Positions 47,077-55,957 of a DNA stretch of 64,000 bases are shown piece by piece (the first letter of the stretch is position 1; every line of letters starts with the position of its first letter). Source of the DNA: Macrococcus equipercicus (lineage in GTDB: Bacteria > Bacillota > Bacilli > Staphylococcales > Staphylococcaceae); assembly GCF_004359525.2 (NCBI RefSeq), contig NZ_SCWC02000002.1:1-64000 (forward strand), in the 5' to 3' direction. A program made the translations under genes and the position numbers. The notes under the pieces were generated by a model. That model saw only the letters and a program-made list of their open reading frames with translations. It searched no databases and was not told where the DNA came from.

Positions 47077-47245
47077 TATTAGGTTCCTCCTTACAAAATA
47101 GGTTGCTTTAGATTTATTCCCTTTTAATCCATTATCAACCGTTAAAATGTGACAAAATAACAATATAATGAAATAGATGACGAGTATCTCACGTCTTTGA
47201 ATTAGTTTATAATAAAGATAACAATAGAGTGAATGGAGTGATGAT

Positions 47246-47986
47246 ATGGAACTCATCGAATCAGTACAGAATACGAGAATCAAGAACATTGCAAAACTGC
47301 ATACGCGTAAGGACCGCAAGAAGGCGCAGCAGTTTCTTGTGGAAGGTTATCATCTGGTGGAAGAAGCCGTGAAGAGCGGCCTTGAAGTGGAGACCATACT
47401 GAGTGTCAATCCCGATGATATCTCTGAAGAAATGGTGGAAGCGAGCAAGGAGCAGTATCAGATCACATTCAAAATTGCCGAGAAACTATCTCAGACAGAA
47501 TCACCGCAAGGGATATACGCCGTCTGTAATATGCCGCAGCACGAACTGGCTGACTTCAAGCAGCTCGTCTATCTTGACCGCATCCAGGACCCGGGCAATG
47601 TCGGCACGATCATCCGCACAGCAGACGCAGCAGGACTGGACGGCGTCGTTATCTCAAAAGGGACAGTCGACATCTATAACGACAAAGTGCTGCGCGCGAG
47701 TCAGGGCAGTGTCTTCCATCTGCCGGTCATAGAAGCAGACTTCAGTGAAGTGAAGGAAGACTTCTTGGGGAAAGTATTCGGCACAAGTCTGAAGGACGCA
47801 AAAAACTATAAAGACGCAGCAGTGCCGGAGTCATTCATGATTGTGCTCGGCAATGAAGGACAAGGTGTTGACGAAGAGATTCTGGCGGCAGCGGACGAGA
47901 ATCTATATGTCCCGATTTACGGCCAGGCAGAAAGCCTGAATGTCGGGGTCTGCGCCGGTATTCTGATGTATCATTTCAAAGGCTGA
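47246..47986 (+). CDS. TrmH/SpoU-family RNA 2'-O-methyltransferase
   Basis: A 246-residue SPOUT methyltransferase: a substrate-binding N-terminal domain (about 1-95, with FLVEGYHLVEEA) and the knotted catalytic domain with motif 1 DRIQDPGNVGTIIRTADAAG (about 112-131), motif 2 VLGNEGQGVDEEI and motif 3 IPI/SLNVGVCAGI-type sequence (VPIYGQAESLNVGV). It resembles RlmB-like YsgA. Last gene of the conserved backbone in the window. GGAGTG precedes the ATG. Confidence 0.9.
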   Translation: MELIESVQNTRIKNIAKLHTRKDRKKAQQFLVEGYHLVEEAVKSGLEVETILSVNPDDISEEMVEASKEQYQITFKIAEKLSQTESPQGIYAVCNMPQHELADFKQLVYLDRIQDPGNVGTIIRTADAAGLDGVVISKGTVDIYNDKVLRASQGSVFHLPVIEADFSEVKEDFLGKVFGTSLKDAKNYKDAAVPESFMIVLGNEGQGVDEEILAAADENLYVPIYGQAESLNVGVCAGILMYHFKG

Positions 47987-48248
47987 TCAAGTGCCGCAGC
48001 TAAAATGTCTGACAAATAACTCTGACTTTATTAGAGTAGACACTAATTCAATAACTGATAGAACGGTGTAGTCGTCGGCAGACTGGAGACAAATAGGAGA
48101 GAAAACATTATCACATCTCTCAATACTATAAGACAGGCACTAAATAATGTGGGATAAACATTAAATATTCCTTAAAAATACAAATATTACTATTGAATAC
48201 CACCTTTATCATTTATACTAACAGTATAAGGATGGAGGTGGCTTTTTA

Positions 48249-48668
48249 ATGAACAGCTTTAAAGCAGCATGGCTTGATTACTTCCGCAATTTGGTCAATT
48301 TCACTGCGCCGATTACGGAAGAAGCGTATAAAAATCAGCTTTGGGTAGGGCGGTTAACAATTCTGCCCTTCATACTTTTGATGTTTGGATTGACAATGAC
48401 CTCAGATTTAAATTCAAATGGGTTTCTGTTCTTTCTAGTGACAGTGATACTTGTTGCTATTGTCAATTATCCGACGGAAATGAGAATGTTTCATATGCGG
48501 GGGAAATCGCCATTACTTTATCAGGTGACGCATCTTATATTTTTTATCGCTATACTTGGCTATTATATTTACGCAGTGATGACGCACCAGCAACTAACGT
48601 TGCTCGCAATTATGTTGGCATATTTGATACCGAGTTTCACGACATTGGGTAACTATTACTTTAAATAA
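48249..48668 (+). CDS. Four-helix membrane protein of a tandem family, member 1
   Basis: A 139-residue membrane protein, not recognised with certainty; the layout (AWLDYFRN at the N-terminus, a soluble lead of about 30 residues, then four hydrophobic segments) is reminiscent of DUF805 proteins. It shares with the next genes the pattern (T/S)EMRMFHMRGKSPLLYQ-like, found here near residues 76-92. GGAGGTGG precedes the ATG; TTATACT-AAC-AGTATAA (48213-48229) is a small dyad just upstream. It begins a tandem array at the edge of the accessory DNA. Confidence 0.65.
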   Translation: MNSFKAAWLDYFRNLVNFTAPITEEAYKNQLWVGRLTILPFILLMFGLTMTSDLNSNGFLFFLVTVILVAIVNYPTEMRMFHMRGKSPLLYQVTHLIFFIAILGYYIYAVMTHQQLTLLAIMLAYLIPSFTTLGNYYFK

Positions 48669-48685
48669 GCGGCAGGAGAAAAATT

Positions 48686-49201
48686 ATGACAGAGAAAATT
48701 ACTTACAAAGAGGCCTGGCAGGATTATAGACGCAACTTTTTCAAGCCGAAAGCACCCATCAGCTATCAAATGTATGATAAGCATAAAACCATGTTTTTAC
48801 CGCTGTTTACAATACTATTTATAAGCTGGGTGATCTACAGTTTTATATATGGCTTACACGATGAAGCGTTCTATAATCTGCCGCAAAAGGAACTGGATCG
48901 GCAGTTGTTCTGGGATTCGTTTGGAACGGGTGTATATATCATCAGCTTTTTAAGCGTATTGATTTTAACAACTCTGCCGACGGAACTCAGGATGTTTCAT
49001 AAACGGGGAAAGAACGCTGGACCTTATATAGCCGTCGTTTTGGTTGCTGTTATTGGCAGTGCTGTTTATCTGATGGCGATGCTGATGTTGAAGATGCAGC
49101 CTCAGATCCTGCTGGTTATGCTGCCTGTATATGCCGCAATCTTCATGACCAATACTGGCTACGTCAATAAAATTAAAAAGAGGGGATGGCGAGAATCATG
49201 A
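48686..49201 (+). CDS. Membrane protein of the tandem family, member 2
   Basis: A 171-residue protein with four hydrophobic segments. It starts MTEKITYKEAWQDYRRNFF and has PTELRMFHKRGKNAGPY near 101-117, paralogous to PTEMRMFHMRGKSPLLY of member 1. It follows member 1 by 17 bases and probably is co-transcribed. The function is unknown. The decayed member at 49981 repeats its N-terminus closely. Confidence 0.65.
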   Translation: MTEKITYKEAWQDYRRNFFKPKAPISYQMYDKHKTMFLPLFTILFISWVIYSFIYGLHDEAFYNLPQKELDRQLFWDSFGTGVYIISFLSVLILTTLPTELRMFHKRGKNAGPYIAVVLVAVIGSAVYLMAMLMLKMQPQILLVMLPVYAAIFMTNTGYVNKIKKRGWRES

Positions 49202-49221
49202 TAAATAGAGAAGAGGACATA

Positions 49222-49467
49222 ATGGAGGAGAAATCAAATAAAAGCGGTGATAAAGTGCTGATGTTCTTCATGGCACTCTTAGGCATCAGCTTCATCGTTA
49301 AGAACCTTACACCTTATAAAATAGGTATTGTGGGTGATATTGCTGTATTTGGAATAGCGATTACGATTATTGTTTTATCGTGGATTGAAAGAAGCACAGT
49401 AAAAGTGATTCTCTCGTTTGTGTTTCTCCTTGTAATCATTATCATTAATATTGGAATCAGGATTTGA
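49222..49467 (+). CDS. Small membrane protein in the tandem cluster
   Basis: An 81-residue protein with three hydrophobic segments after a charged N-terminus (MEEKSNKSGDK). It is not clearly a paralogue of its neighbours. I take ATG 49222, 5 bases from GAAGAGG; ATG 49198, which overlaps the stop of the preceding gene, is a possible alternative giving 8 more residues. Function unknown. Confidence 0.55.
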   Translation: MEEKSNKSGDKVLMFFMALLGISFIVKNLTPYKIGIVGDIAVFGIAITIIVLSWIERSTVKVILSFVFLLVIIIINIGIRI

Positions 49468-49471
49468 TGAG

Positions 49472-49984
49472 ATGGATAAATTTCACGACGAGTATAATTT
49501 ACGTAGCTCAACTAGCTATTACTTTTCCAACACATTTAACTTCAAAGACTGGGACAATGACAGCCGCTATAAGTATCATCAATGGATTACTTTGGTGTTG
49601 TTGCTTATTTGCTTAGTTCTTCCACATATAATCAGTTCTGCTGATTATGACAGTGTACTTGATGCTAAATCTAAAGAGTCGATGATTGATGAACATGTCA
49701 CACTCGCTCTGTATATCTACTATTACTCATTTGTCTTTTTTCTGTTTACAATCGCAAGTGAGATAAGAAGATTTCGTTTTCTGCAGAAGAGTCCTCTATT
49801 ATATTTATCCGGTATTGTTCTTTATACCATAATTGCCGGCATAATGATTTATCATGCGAGTCATTCAGACAATTATATTTCAGTAGATTTATATGTGATG
49901 TATCTCTATATGATGACATTATTTCCGACAATTAATAATTATAAGTCGTTCAAACCAGTTGATAAAGAAGAAGGGAAATTATGA
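49472..49984 (+). CDS. Membrane protein of the tandem family, member 3
   Basis: A 170-residue protein with four hydrophobic segments and the family pattern SEIRRFRFLQKSPLLYLSG near residues 96-114. The start at 49472 (MDKFHDEYN) lies 4 bases after the previous stop. Four bases of its end overlap the start of the decayed copy. Function unknown. Confidence 0.6.
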   Translation: MDKFHDEYNLRSSTSYYFSNTFNFKDWDNDSRYKYHQWITLVLLLICLVLPHIISSADYDSVLDAKSKESMIDEHVTLALYIYYYSFVFFLFTIASEIRRFRFLQKSPLLYLSGIVLYTIIAGIMIYHASHSDNYISVDLYVMYLYMMTLFPTINNYKSFKPVDKEEGKL

Positions 49985-50196
49985 CTGATGAGAAAATCAC
50001 TTATAAAGAAGCATTGATAATTAGAACCAATCATGAAAAATAAATCTATAAAAGGAATAAGGAAGTTACCGAACCGATTAAGTGTGGCTTTATCCAAAGT
50101 GAATCGTCAACACTTGATTGGACAACTCCTATAAGGGAGGTTATTGGTAAATCAAAGAAATTTGGTTATTCAATAAGTTGCAGTACAAGGAGATAA
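49981..50196 (+). pseudogene. Decayed fourth member of the tandem membrane-protein family
   Basis: From ATG 49981 the frame reads MTDEKITYKEAL, nearly the same as the N-terminus of member 2 (MTEKITYKEAW), then loses similarity and stops at 50041-50043. The same frame stays open after that stop to 50196 (IYKRNKEVTEPIKCGF and onward), of unknown origin. It looks like a copy cut by deletion and joined to foreign sequence. Confidence 0.6.
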
Positions 50197-50200
50197 TCAT

Positions 50201-50389
50201 ATGAATAGTTTAGTACTGATTATATTTTTAATTGTTGCATTCTCACTTAGTGAATTTCTATTTATCCCCTTCTTATCAGGAGGAACGAATACTCTACTCG
50301 TAAGATTATGTGTCAACATCCCCCTAGTAATTTTAGCGATATGTCTTTATAACTATATTTATATAGATAAGGAGAAATCTAACGAGTAA
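50201..50389 (+). CDS. Small two-helix membrane protein
   Basis: A 62-residue hydrophobic protein with two membrane segments (about 4-24 and 32-53) and a charged tail IDKEKSNE. CAAGGAGA lies 9 bases before the ATG, so translation is plausible. No family recognised. Confidence 0.5.
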   Translation: MNSLVLIIFLIVAFSLSEFLFIPFLSGGTNTLLVRLCVNIPLVILAICLYNYIYIDKEKSNE

Positions 50390-50819
50390 AAAAATTGCCG
50401 AAAATTAATATATAGAAAAATCATAATTTCATTTGAAATACACCAATTTGAAGGCAAATCACCATTATAAAAATAATATCCCCTAGTTATTATTATAGAT
50501 ACCATTATTCTTTCAGCACTATAACTATTAGCTAATATTCCAGAGTAAAATGAAAAATTATCACTGATAAAACTTGAAAAAAGCTATTAATCATATCAAG
50601 ACTGCTCAATGAGTTACATTGTAGATAGTCAACATTGCTGTAAAAGCTATTATTAATAACAAATTAAAAGTTGTTGCTGAATTAAGACTTGTTATCTGGG
50701 ACTGAGATCCCAGCTCAAGCTGTCTATGATGCTGCTTACAATGGGATGATAAACAAAGACGTATCTAAAATTACATCTTGAAGAAGAGTATACGAAGGAT
50801 TAAAAGGGGTGCAACATAT
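50390..50819 (+). other. Gene-poor stretch with a possible decayed coding remnant
   Basis: AT-rich DNA without an intact gene. Between 50686 and 50781 one frame reads DLLSGTEIPAQAVYDAAYNG and continues MINKDVSKITS before a stop; it has no start codon and normal protein-like composition, so it is probably the end of a lost gene. I see nothing else that can be supported. Confidence 0.35.
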
Positions 50820-51326
50820 ATGAGTGAGTTCAGACGGCTGACTATCGCAGACAAAGATTTGTTTAATGAGTACTTTAATGCATGGGGAAAAGAAAAGGAT
50901 TCTATTGTACCTACTGTAACAAACATGAATCAGTATCTTTCATTCGAGCAGTTTATTCAGATTCTGGGTGAAAGAGAAACAAGCTATGAAGTGCTGAATA
51001 CGACACTCTTCTATATAGAAGGTAATAAAATCATTGGGTCTTCAAATATCCGACACTATCTAAATGATTTTCTTATCAATACGGGTGGTCATATTGGCTG
51101 TGGGGTAAGACCTGATAAAAGAGGACAAGGTTATGCAACAGTGATCCTGGCGCAATCATTAAAATTTCTTTCATCTTTAGGGGTAGAACGGGCGCTTATA
51201 ACCTGTGATGAAGAGAACATAGCATCACGTCAGGTGATTTTAAACAATGGAGGCGTCCAAGACATTTCGTACAATAGAGAAGATGGGAACATTACTAACA
51301 GATTCTGGATAGATATAAATGATTAA
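50820..51326 (+). CDS. GNAT-family N-acetyltransferase
   Basis: A 168-residue acetyltransferase. The acetyl-CoA loop is GVRPDKRGQGYATVILAQ (about 98-115), and DEENIASRQVILNNGG is the typical motif B region. ATG 50820 (MSEFRRLT) follows AAAGGGG; an upstream in-frame start at 50778 lacks a site. The substrate is unknown. First of a row of single-gene modifying enzymes in the accessory region. Confidence 0.82.
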   Translation: MSEFRRLTIADKDLFNEYFNAWGKEKDSIVPTVTNMNQYLSFEQFIQILGERETSYEVLNTTLFYIEGNKIIGSSNIRHYLNDFLINTGGHIGCGVRPDKRGQGYATVILAQSLKFLSSLGVERALITCDEENIASRQVILNNGGVQDISYNREDGNITNRFWIDIND

Positions 51327-51409
51327 AGCGTTTCAATTTTTCATAGAGAGTATTCATATCATCCAAATTATTGTTTGAATAGGGGATTATTTCAAGGAGG
51401 AGCATTAAA

Positions 51410-51811
51410 ATGAATAAGTATGTTTGTGCAAACCTAGTTAATATTGTAGATGATAAAATATTACTAGTTAAGGTGAGGGAAAATGAAAAATATTATTTAC
51501 CAGGAGGGAAAATAGAAAAAGGAGAAAATGATATTCAAGCTTTAATAAGAGAAATTAAAGAAGAATTATCAGTAACATTGGAAGAAAATAAAATTACATA
51601 TTTAGATACTATTACCGCGCCAGCTTATCCTGATAATGAAAATCAAGTGGAATTAAGATGTTATATATACGAAAATTTAGAAAAAATTATAAAGTCTAAT
51701 GAAATAACTGATATTCAGTATATAGATATGGCAAAGGAAAATTTAATAGCCCCAGCAGTTAATATTTTAATAAAAAAGAGATTCAGAAAATTTATTTCAA
51801 TTGATAAATAG
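51410..51811 (+). CDS. Nudix hydrolase
   Basis: A 133-residue protein with a Nudix box near residues 32-54 (PGGKIEKGENDIQALIREIK then EELSV); the last conserved Gly of the box is Ser. CAAGGAGG precedes the ATG. Very AT-rich. The substrate is unknown. It is not closely similar to the Nudix protein at 1208-1636. Confidence 0.82.
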   Translation: MNKYVCANLVNIVDDKILLVKVRENEKYYLPGGKIEKGENDIQALIREIKEELSVTLEENKITYLDTITAPAYPDNENQVELRCYIYENLEKIIKSNEITDIQYIDMAKENLIAPAVNILIKKRFRKFISIDK

Positions 51812-51887
51812 AGCTATTAAGAGATTATAAAAATTACATATAATAATTTACTATAATTAATAAAGAAAAATTTCAATCAGACATGAT

Positions 51888-51994
51888 CTGAGAGAAGTAC
51901 AGATGTTTCATACCGACAGAGCAAAAGAGTTTGATAACCATCTCATTGATGAAGTGCTTGATACCTTCGATATTCAGATTTTAAAAACCTTTTG
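51888..51994 (+). pseudogene. IS3-family transposase fragment
   Basis: The frame reads VQMFHTDRAKEFDNHLIDEV then LDTFDIQ, the catalytic DDE region of IS3/IS150 OrfB (normally HTDRGKEFDN). Only about 25 recognisable codons remain, and the Gly of the DRG motif is Ala. No transposon ends are visible. It records an old insertion between the Nudix and GNAT genes. Confidence 0.7.
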
Positions 51995-52418
51995 AAAAAT
52001 GATAGACACTCTCATCTACTTCCATTCCCATCTTTTTATACAGGTTCTGTGCATTGATATTATTTTGTCCAGTCTCTAAACATATATATTTAGCGTTGTT
52101 TTCTTTTGCATATTCAAATGTTTTCTCAATAAGTTTTTGACCTGCACCTGATGAACGATTGCTGGAACTTACATAAAGGTCATTCAAAATATAAGCGCGC
52201 TGCAGACTAACTGTGGAGAATATAGGATAAATCTGTACAAAGCCGATGATATTAGTTTCCTCAGCGACAAAAATCTTTGATTGATGATTATGATACCTTT
52301 CTTCTAGGAAAGACTTACAGGCATCAATATCTGAATCTTTTTTGTAAAACATACGATAGGCATTCAGAAGTTCAGCTACTTCATTTAAATCTTCGATCTT
52401 AAATTCTCTAATAATCAT
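51981..52418 (-). CDS. GNAT-family N-acetyltransferase
   Basis: A 145-residue acetyltransferase. The acetyl-CoA binding stretch is NDLYVSSSNRSSGAGQKLIE (about 84-103), and LETGQNNINAQNLYKKMGM is the C-terminal motif. The start at 52418 follows AAAAGGAGAA. It is the only minus-strand gene in the row of modifying enzymes. The substrate is unknown. Confidence 0.82.
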   Translation of the reverse strand: MIIREFKIEDLNEVAELLNAYRMFYKKDSDIDACKSFLEERYHNHQSKIFVAEETNIIGFVQIYPIFSTVSLQRAYILNDLYVSSSNRSSGAGQKLIEKTFEYAKENNAKYICLETGQNNINAQNLYKKMGMEVDESVYHFSKGF

Positions 52419-52532
52419 GAAATATTCTCCTTTTTTATGTTATATCATTATTATACTATTTGTTTCATAATATTCTTGTAAAAAATAGTATAATTAATAA
52501 AAGATTTTATTTAATTAATCAGGAGCCCTTTT

Positions 52533-52625
52533 ATGCAATATTCAACTGTTATTTTCGATTTAGATGATACTTTACTTGATAGAAAGAGATTTAGAGAATT
52601 TTTTTGTTATAATATTTTATTTTAA
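52533..52625 (+). pseudogene. HAD-family phosphatase, N-terminal fragment
   Basis: Thirty codons from ATG 52533 with AGGAG at 52521: MQYSTVIFDLDDTLLDRKRF is the HAD motif I with both catalytic aspartates, after which the frame runs into a stop. HAD phosphatases have over 200 residues, so the rest is deleted. The intact start and ribosome site suggest a recent loss. Confidence 0.75.
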
Positions 52626-52669
52626 TAAAGTTTGCAGATCATATAATTGCATGTGAGGAGTTAGCATAA

Positions 52670-53455
52670 ATGGAAAACAAAGAACTGAAAGGCGGAAGAC
52701 AAAATAGTATTTTTAAACAAGGAAGTGGTGTGAGTAGGCCTAGAAATAATTGGACATATTCAGTACATAAATTTTTAAATTTTTTACATAAAGAAGGAAT
52801 TGATTTTGTGCCTAAACCTATAGCACTTGATGACAGCACAGAAACTGTCACATATATGGAAGGGGAGGTATATCATTATCCTCTGCCGAAAGAAGCGTTA
52901 GATGATGAGTTATTAAAGTCAACGGCGATTCTGTTAAAAAGATACCACGATGTGAGCAGTAAATTTATAGAGAAGAAACTTGATAAAAACGAAACATGGA
53001 TGTTAAAGAGTAATACTAATCACGAAGTAATGTGCCATGGAGATATAGCACCGTACAATGTGACGGTACTAAACGGAAAAGCTGTAGGTATCATTGATTT
53101 TGATACAGTACATCCGGGATCAAAGCTGTGGGACATAACATATGCATGTTATAGATGGGTTCCATTAAAAAATCCAAAGAATCCAGACTCAAACCTTGAG
53201 TTATCCGAACAGATACTAAGATTGAAGCATTTTATTAATTCTTATGGATTGAGTAGAGAAGATAAAATAGTTTTTATGGATATACTTATTAACAGATTAA
53301 TGAGTTTAACTAGTTATATGCAAGAACAGGCAAATAATAATATAAGCCATTTTGAAAAGAACATTGAAGATGGGCATTTGAAACTTTATTTTGATGATAT
53401 TGAGTATTTAAAGAAAAATAAAAAACTTATTACATCAAGCCTGCTGGATGATTAA
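52670..53455 (+). CDS. Aminoglycoside phosphotransferase-like (APH) kinase
   Basis: A 261-residue kinase-like protein. The catalytic loop is CHGDIAPYN (H123, D125, N130) and the metal-binding IIDFD has D143 and D145, as in APH and choline kinases. The N-lobe is short and the usual P-loop lysine is not obvious. Such proteins phosphorylate antibiotics or small metabolites; the target is not predictable. GAGGAG precedes the ATG at 52670. Located in a row of drug-modification-like genes. Confidence 0.8.
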   Translation: MENKELKGGRQNSIFKQGSGVSRPRNNWTYSVHKFLNFLHKEGIDFVPKPIALDDSTETVTYMEGEVYHYPLPKEALDDELLKSTAILLKRYHDVSSKFIEKKLDKNETWMLKSNTNHEVMCHGDIAPYNVTVLNGKAVGIIDFDTVHPGSKLWDITYACYRWVPLKNPKNPDSNLELSEQILRLKHFINSYGLSREDKIVFMDILINRLMSLTSYMQEQANNNISHFEKNIEDGHLKLYFDDIEYLKKNKKLITSSLLDD

Positions 53456-53655
53456 AATTCAAATTAAAAATATATAATGAAGCAAAAGTGATTAGAGGTT
53501 TTGAAGAACTGTAGTTAAAGTAATGGAGCATTTTAGGGAGAGAAGCTAGGAAAAAATTTTATAAAAGTTAGATATACATTATAAGTTGCATTCAATACAT
53601 TTATAACAAGAAAACAGCAAAAAAAGCAGTAAACAAAAATTGAGGAGATATAATC

Positions 53656-54105
53656 ATGAATAGATACCAAGTTATAATGACTCAGTATGATCCGAAGTAT
53701 GCTGAAGAAACAGTGAAAATGTGGCGAGATAGTAAGGAGCAGGCAATTGGTCAGAAAGAAATCCATAGCTTTGCTGATCACGTTTATTTTTTAAATAATA
53801 TATTACCTGAACAGTTTCAAATAAATTTAGCCTTAATTGACGAAAAAGTAGTTGGAATGATTGCTTTTAATCAAACGGAAATAAGTCAACTTTATATTCA
53901 TATAGATTATCAAGGAATGGGTATAGGTCAAACATTACTAAATAAAGTAAAAGCAAAATCAAGCGGGAATTTAACTTTATATACATTTGAAGTAAACGAA
54001 AAAGCACAACGATTTTATGAAAAAAATGGATTTAAAATCATTGGGAGAGGACATGAAAATGAAGAAAATCTACCTGACATTCAATATGAATGGATATCAA
54101 AATAA
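53656..54105 (+). CDS. GNAT-family N-acetyltransferase
   Basis: A 149-residue acetyltransferase with the acetyl-CoA motif LYIHIDYQGMGIGQTLLNKV (about 75-94) and FEVNEKAQRFYEKNGFKIIG. GAGGAGA precedes the ATG. The substrate is unknown. Preceded by 200 bases with no gene. Confidence 0.85.
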   Translation: MNRYQVIMTQYDPKYAEETVKMWRDSKEQAIGQKEIHSFADHVYFLNNILPEQFQINLALIDEKVVGMIAFNQTEISQLYIHIDYQGMGIGQTLLNKVKAKSSGNLTLYTFEVNEKAQRFYEKNGFKIIGRGHENEENLPDIQYEWISK

Positions 54106-54336
54106 ACAATACTATATATTTCTATAAGCATAAATTTATTTGAAATAAAATGTGTATAGGACATTTTTGATGACACATTACGTTTTCTTTGGGCAGAAAT
54201 ACATATCTAGTTTAGTGCAGAAGGCATTTTTCAATTGTGTAGTTTAATATTGCAATTAGTAATGCAAAAATACTCATGAAGAAAAAAATAATTATTATAT
54301 ATAATTTAGAATAGTCGGAAAATAAAGGGGTAAAAA

Positions 54337-55194
54337 ATGAGGAAAATTGGATTGATTTCGGATATACACGGAAATATAACGGCTGTGGAACATGTCATTC
54401 GAGATGCAAGGGAAAATGGCGTAGATGAGTTCTGGTTTCTTGGTGATTTACTTATGCCAGGACCAGGACGAGGAGAACTCATTGAGTTACTTCAGAAATC
54501 AAACACTACAGCGTTTGTAAAAGGAAATTGGGATGGCTGCTTTACTAGTGTAATTGAAGAATACGATACGATTAACTATGAGGATCCAGAAGAAGTATAT
54601 ATATTTAAGCTTGTCAAATATGTGATGGAGGGAATGACGGACGAACAGGTTCAGTTTATGTTCGACATACCGATGACAGTGGAGAAAGAAGTGAATGGCG
54701 TTAAGTTTCATCTTTCACATAATTTACCTGATAAATTCAATGGTGGAGATTTAGTAGTGCATCAATCAGCTGCAAACTTCACAAGATTATTTGACCATAC
54801 AGATGCTAAAGTAGCCATCTACGGACATATCCATGAACCTTTAATCAGACAAGTGGGTATGGGTGATGAAAGGAAAGTCATTAATCCGGGTGCTATTTCA
54901 GCAACAAAAGGCAAAGGATCCAATTATGCAATTCTTAGAGTGAATGAAGATGCGACTTGGTCAGTTGAGTTCAAATATATAATACATAAGCACGAAAATG
55001 AATTGGAATATGCACGTCATTATGAACTCCCTTATTTCGATCTGTATGAAGATACCATGTTGAATCATATATATCATACACACGATGCAGAAGGTATTAA
55101 TGCAAATAATGAGAAATACGATTATGTAGAAAAAGTGAAGACATGGCTGGCAGACGAGAAGACACAAATAATATTCAGAAAATATAAAGAGTAA
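54337..55194 (+). CDS. Calcineurin-like metallophosphoesterase
   Basis: A 285-residue protein with the full motif set: ISDIHGN (D9, H11, about 8-13), FLGDLLMPGP, VKGNWDG, FHLSHN and YGHIHEP. The second half (about 205-285), with a run of Tyr and His, has no recognised domain. It may be a phosphodiesterase of nucleotides or lipids. The start at 54337 follows AAAGGGG. Confidence 0.82.
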   Translation: MRKIGLISDIHGNITAVEHVIRDARENGVDEFWFLGDLLMPGPGRGELIELLQKSNTTAFVKGNWDGCFTSVIEEYDTINYEDPEEVYIFKLVKYVMEGMTDEQVQFMFDIPMTVEKEVNGVKFHLSHNLPDKFNGGDLVVHQSAANFTRLFDHTDAKVAIYGHIHEPLIRQVGMGDERKVINPGAISATKGKGSNYAILRVNEDATWSVEFKYIIHKHENELEYARHYELPYFDLYEDTMLNHIYHTHDAEGINANNEKYDYVEKVKTWLADEKTQIIFRKYKE

Positions 55195-55246
55195 ATTTTT
55201 TTATATTTTTATAGATAAATTGATTATTTATTGTGGAGGTCATAAT

Positions 55247-55648
55247 ATGTACACTAATGAAGAAAGAATGAATCTATTTAATAATTTACTAAAGGAGTTA
55301 AGAAATTTAAAGATAGATGGAGTAGTTCAAATTGGTTCTGGAGTTAATAATTTTAAAGACAATTTTTCTGATATAGACATGATGGTAGCGGATAAAGGTG
55401 ATGTCACACAAAGAAAAGATGAAATCAAAGAAATTTTAGAGAGAATGGGAGCAGTTTATCTTAAAGAAGGGATATTTAGAGAAAATATATATCTTCTTAT
55501 GCCATTTTTTGATAATGGTTTAGAGATGGATATATCTATAATGCCAACAAATCTATTAAGTGTTCAATCGCCATTATGGAAAGTAGTATTTGACGTTGAT
55601 GGCCATGTTAAAACAAAAATGGATGATCTTAATATTAAATTCATTTAA
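55247..55648 (+). CDS. Nucleotidyltransferase-domain protein
   Basis: A 133-residue protein with the minimal nucleotidyltransferase motif QIGSGVNNFKDNFSDIDMM: GS at 30-31 and catalytic D42, D44. It lacks the C-terminal domain of full-length aminoglycoside adenylyltransferases (about 260-290 residues), and directly after its stop begins a fragment of another gene, so it may be shortened by the same deletion. GGAGG precedes ATG 55247. Confidence 0.7.
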   Translation: MYTNEERMNLFNNLLKELRNLKIDGVVQIGSGVNNFKDNFSDIDMMVADKGDVTQRKDEIKEILERMGAVYLKEGIFRENIYLLMPFFDNGLEMDISIMPTNLLSVQSPLWKVVFDVDGHVKTKMDDLNIKFI

Positions 55649-55649
55649 A

Positions 55650-55760
55650 GAACTTATTGTTCTTCAAGGCGAAGCAATGGGTAAGCCAAGTGAAATTAGA
55701 ATTGTTAGAAACAACAATAATTCTAATGATGTCATTGGTAAAGCAGATATTTTGGATTGA
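55650..55760 (+). pseudogene. PhzF-family protein, C-terminal fragment
   Basis: The frame reads ELIVLQGEAMGKPSEIRIV and ends GKADILD, like the C-terminus of PhzF/YddE isomerases (QGxxxGRPSxI, then a GKAxxV strand). About 36 codons remain of about 280. It begins one base after the nucleotidyltransferase stop, so the junction is a deletion scar. Confidence 0.6.
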
Positions 55761-55893
55761 TTAATTTCATCTTACTTACAACCGTGCAATGCCTTTTGAT
55801 TCGATCCTGAAGTTTGTAAATGAAAATAAGACGAATATTATAACTGTATGCAAGAGAAATAAAAATAACCGTTATTTTTACTGTTCAATAACA

Positions 55894-55933
55894 ATAAAAG
55901 CACATTTTGGATTTTTCCAAAATGTACTTTTAT
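55894..55933. terminator. Hairpin terminator after the second SdpI gene
   Basis: An 18-base stem (55894-55911 with 55916-55933) with one mismatch and a 4-base loop, A/T-rich ends; probably bidirectional. Confidence 0.75.
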
Positions 55934-55957
55934 ATGTTGAAAAACTTTGAAACAGGA

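Noticed and set aside
48200..48241. CCACCT pairing with AGGTGG over the ribosome site of the first tandem membrane gene
   Set aside because: If the promoter suggested by TATACT at 48214 is used, CCACCT would not be transcribed; six bases alone are weak evidence for a translational switch.
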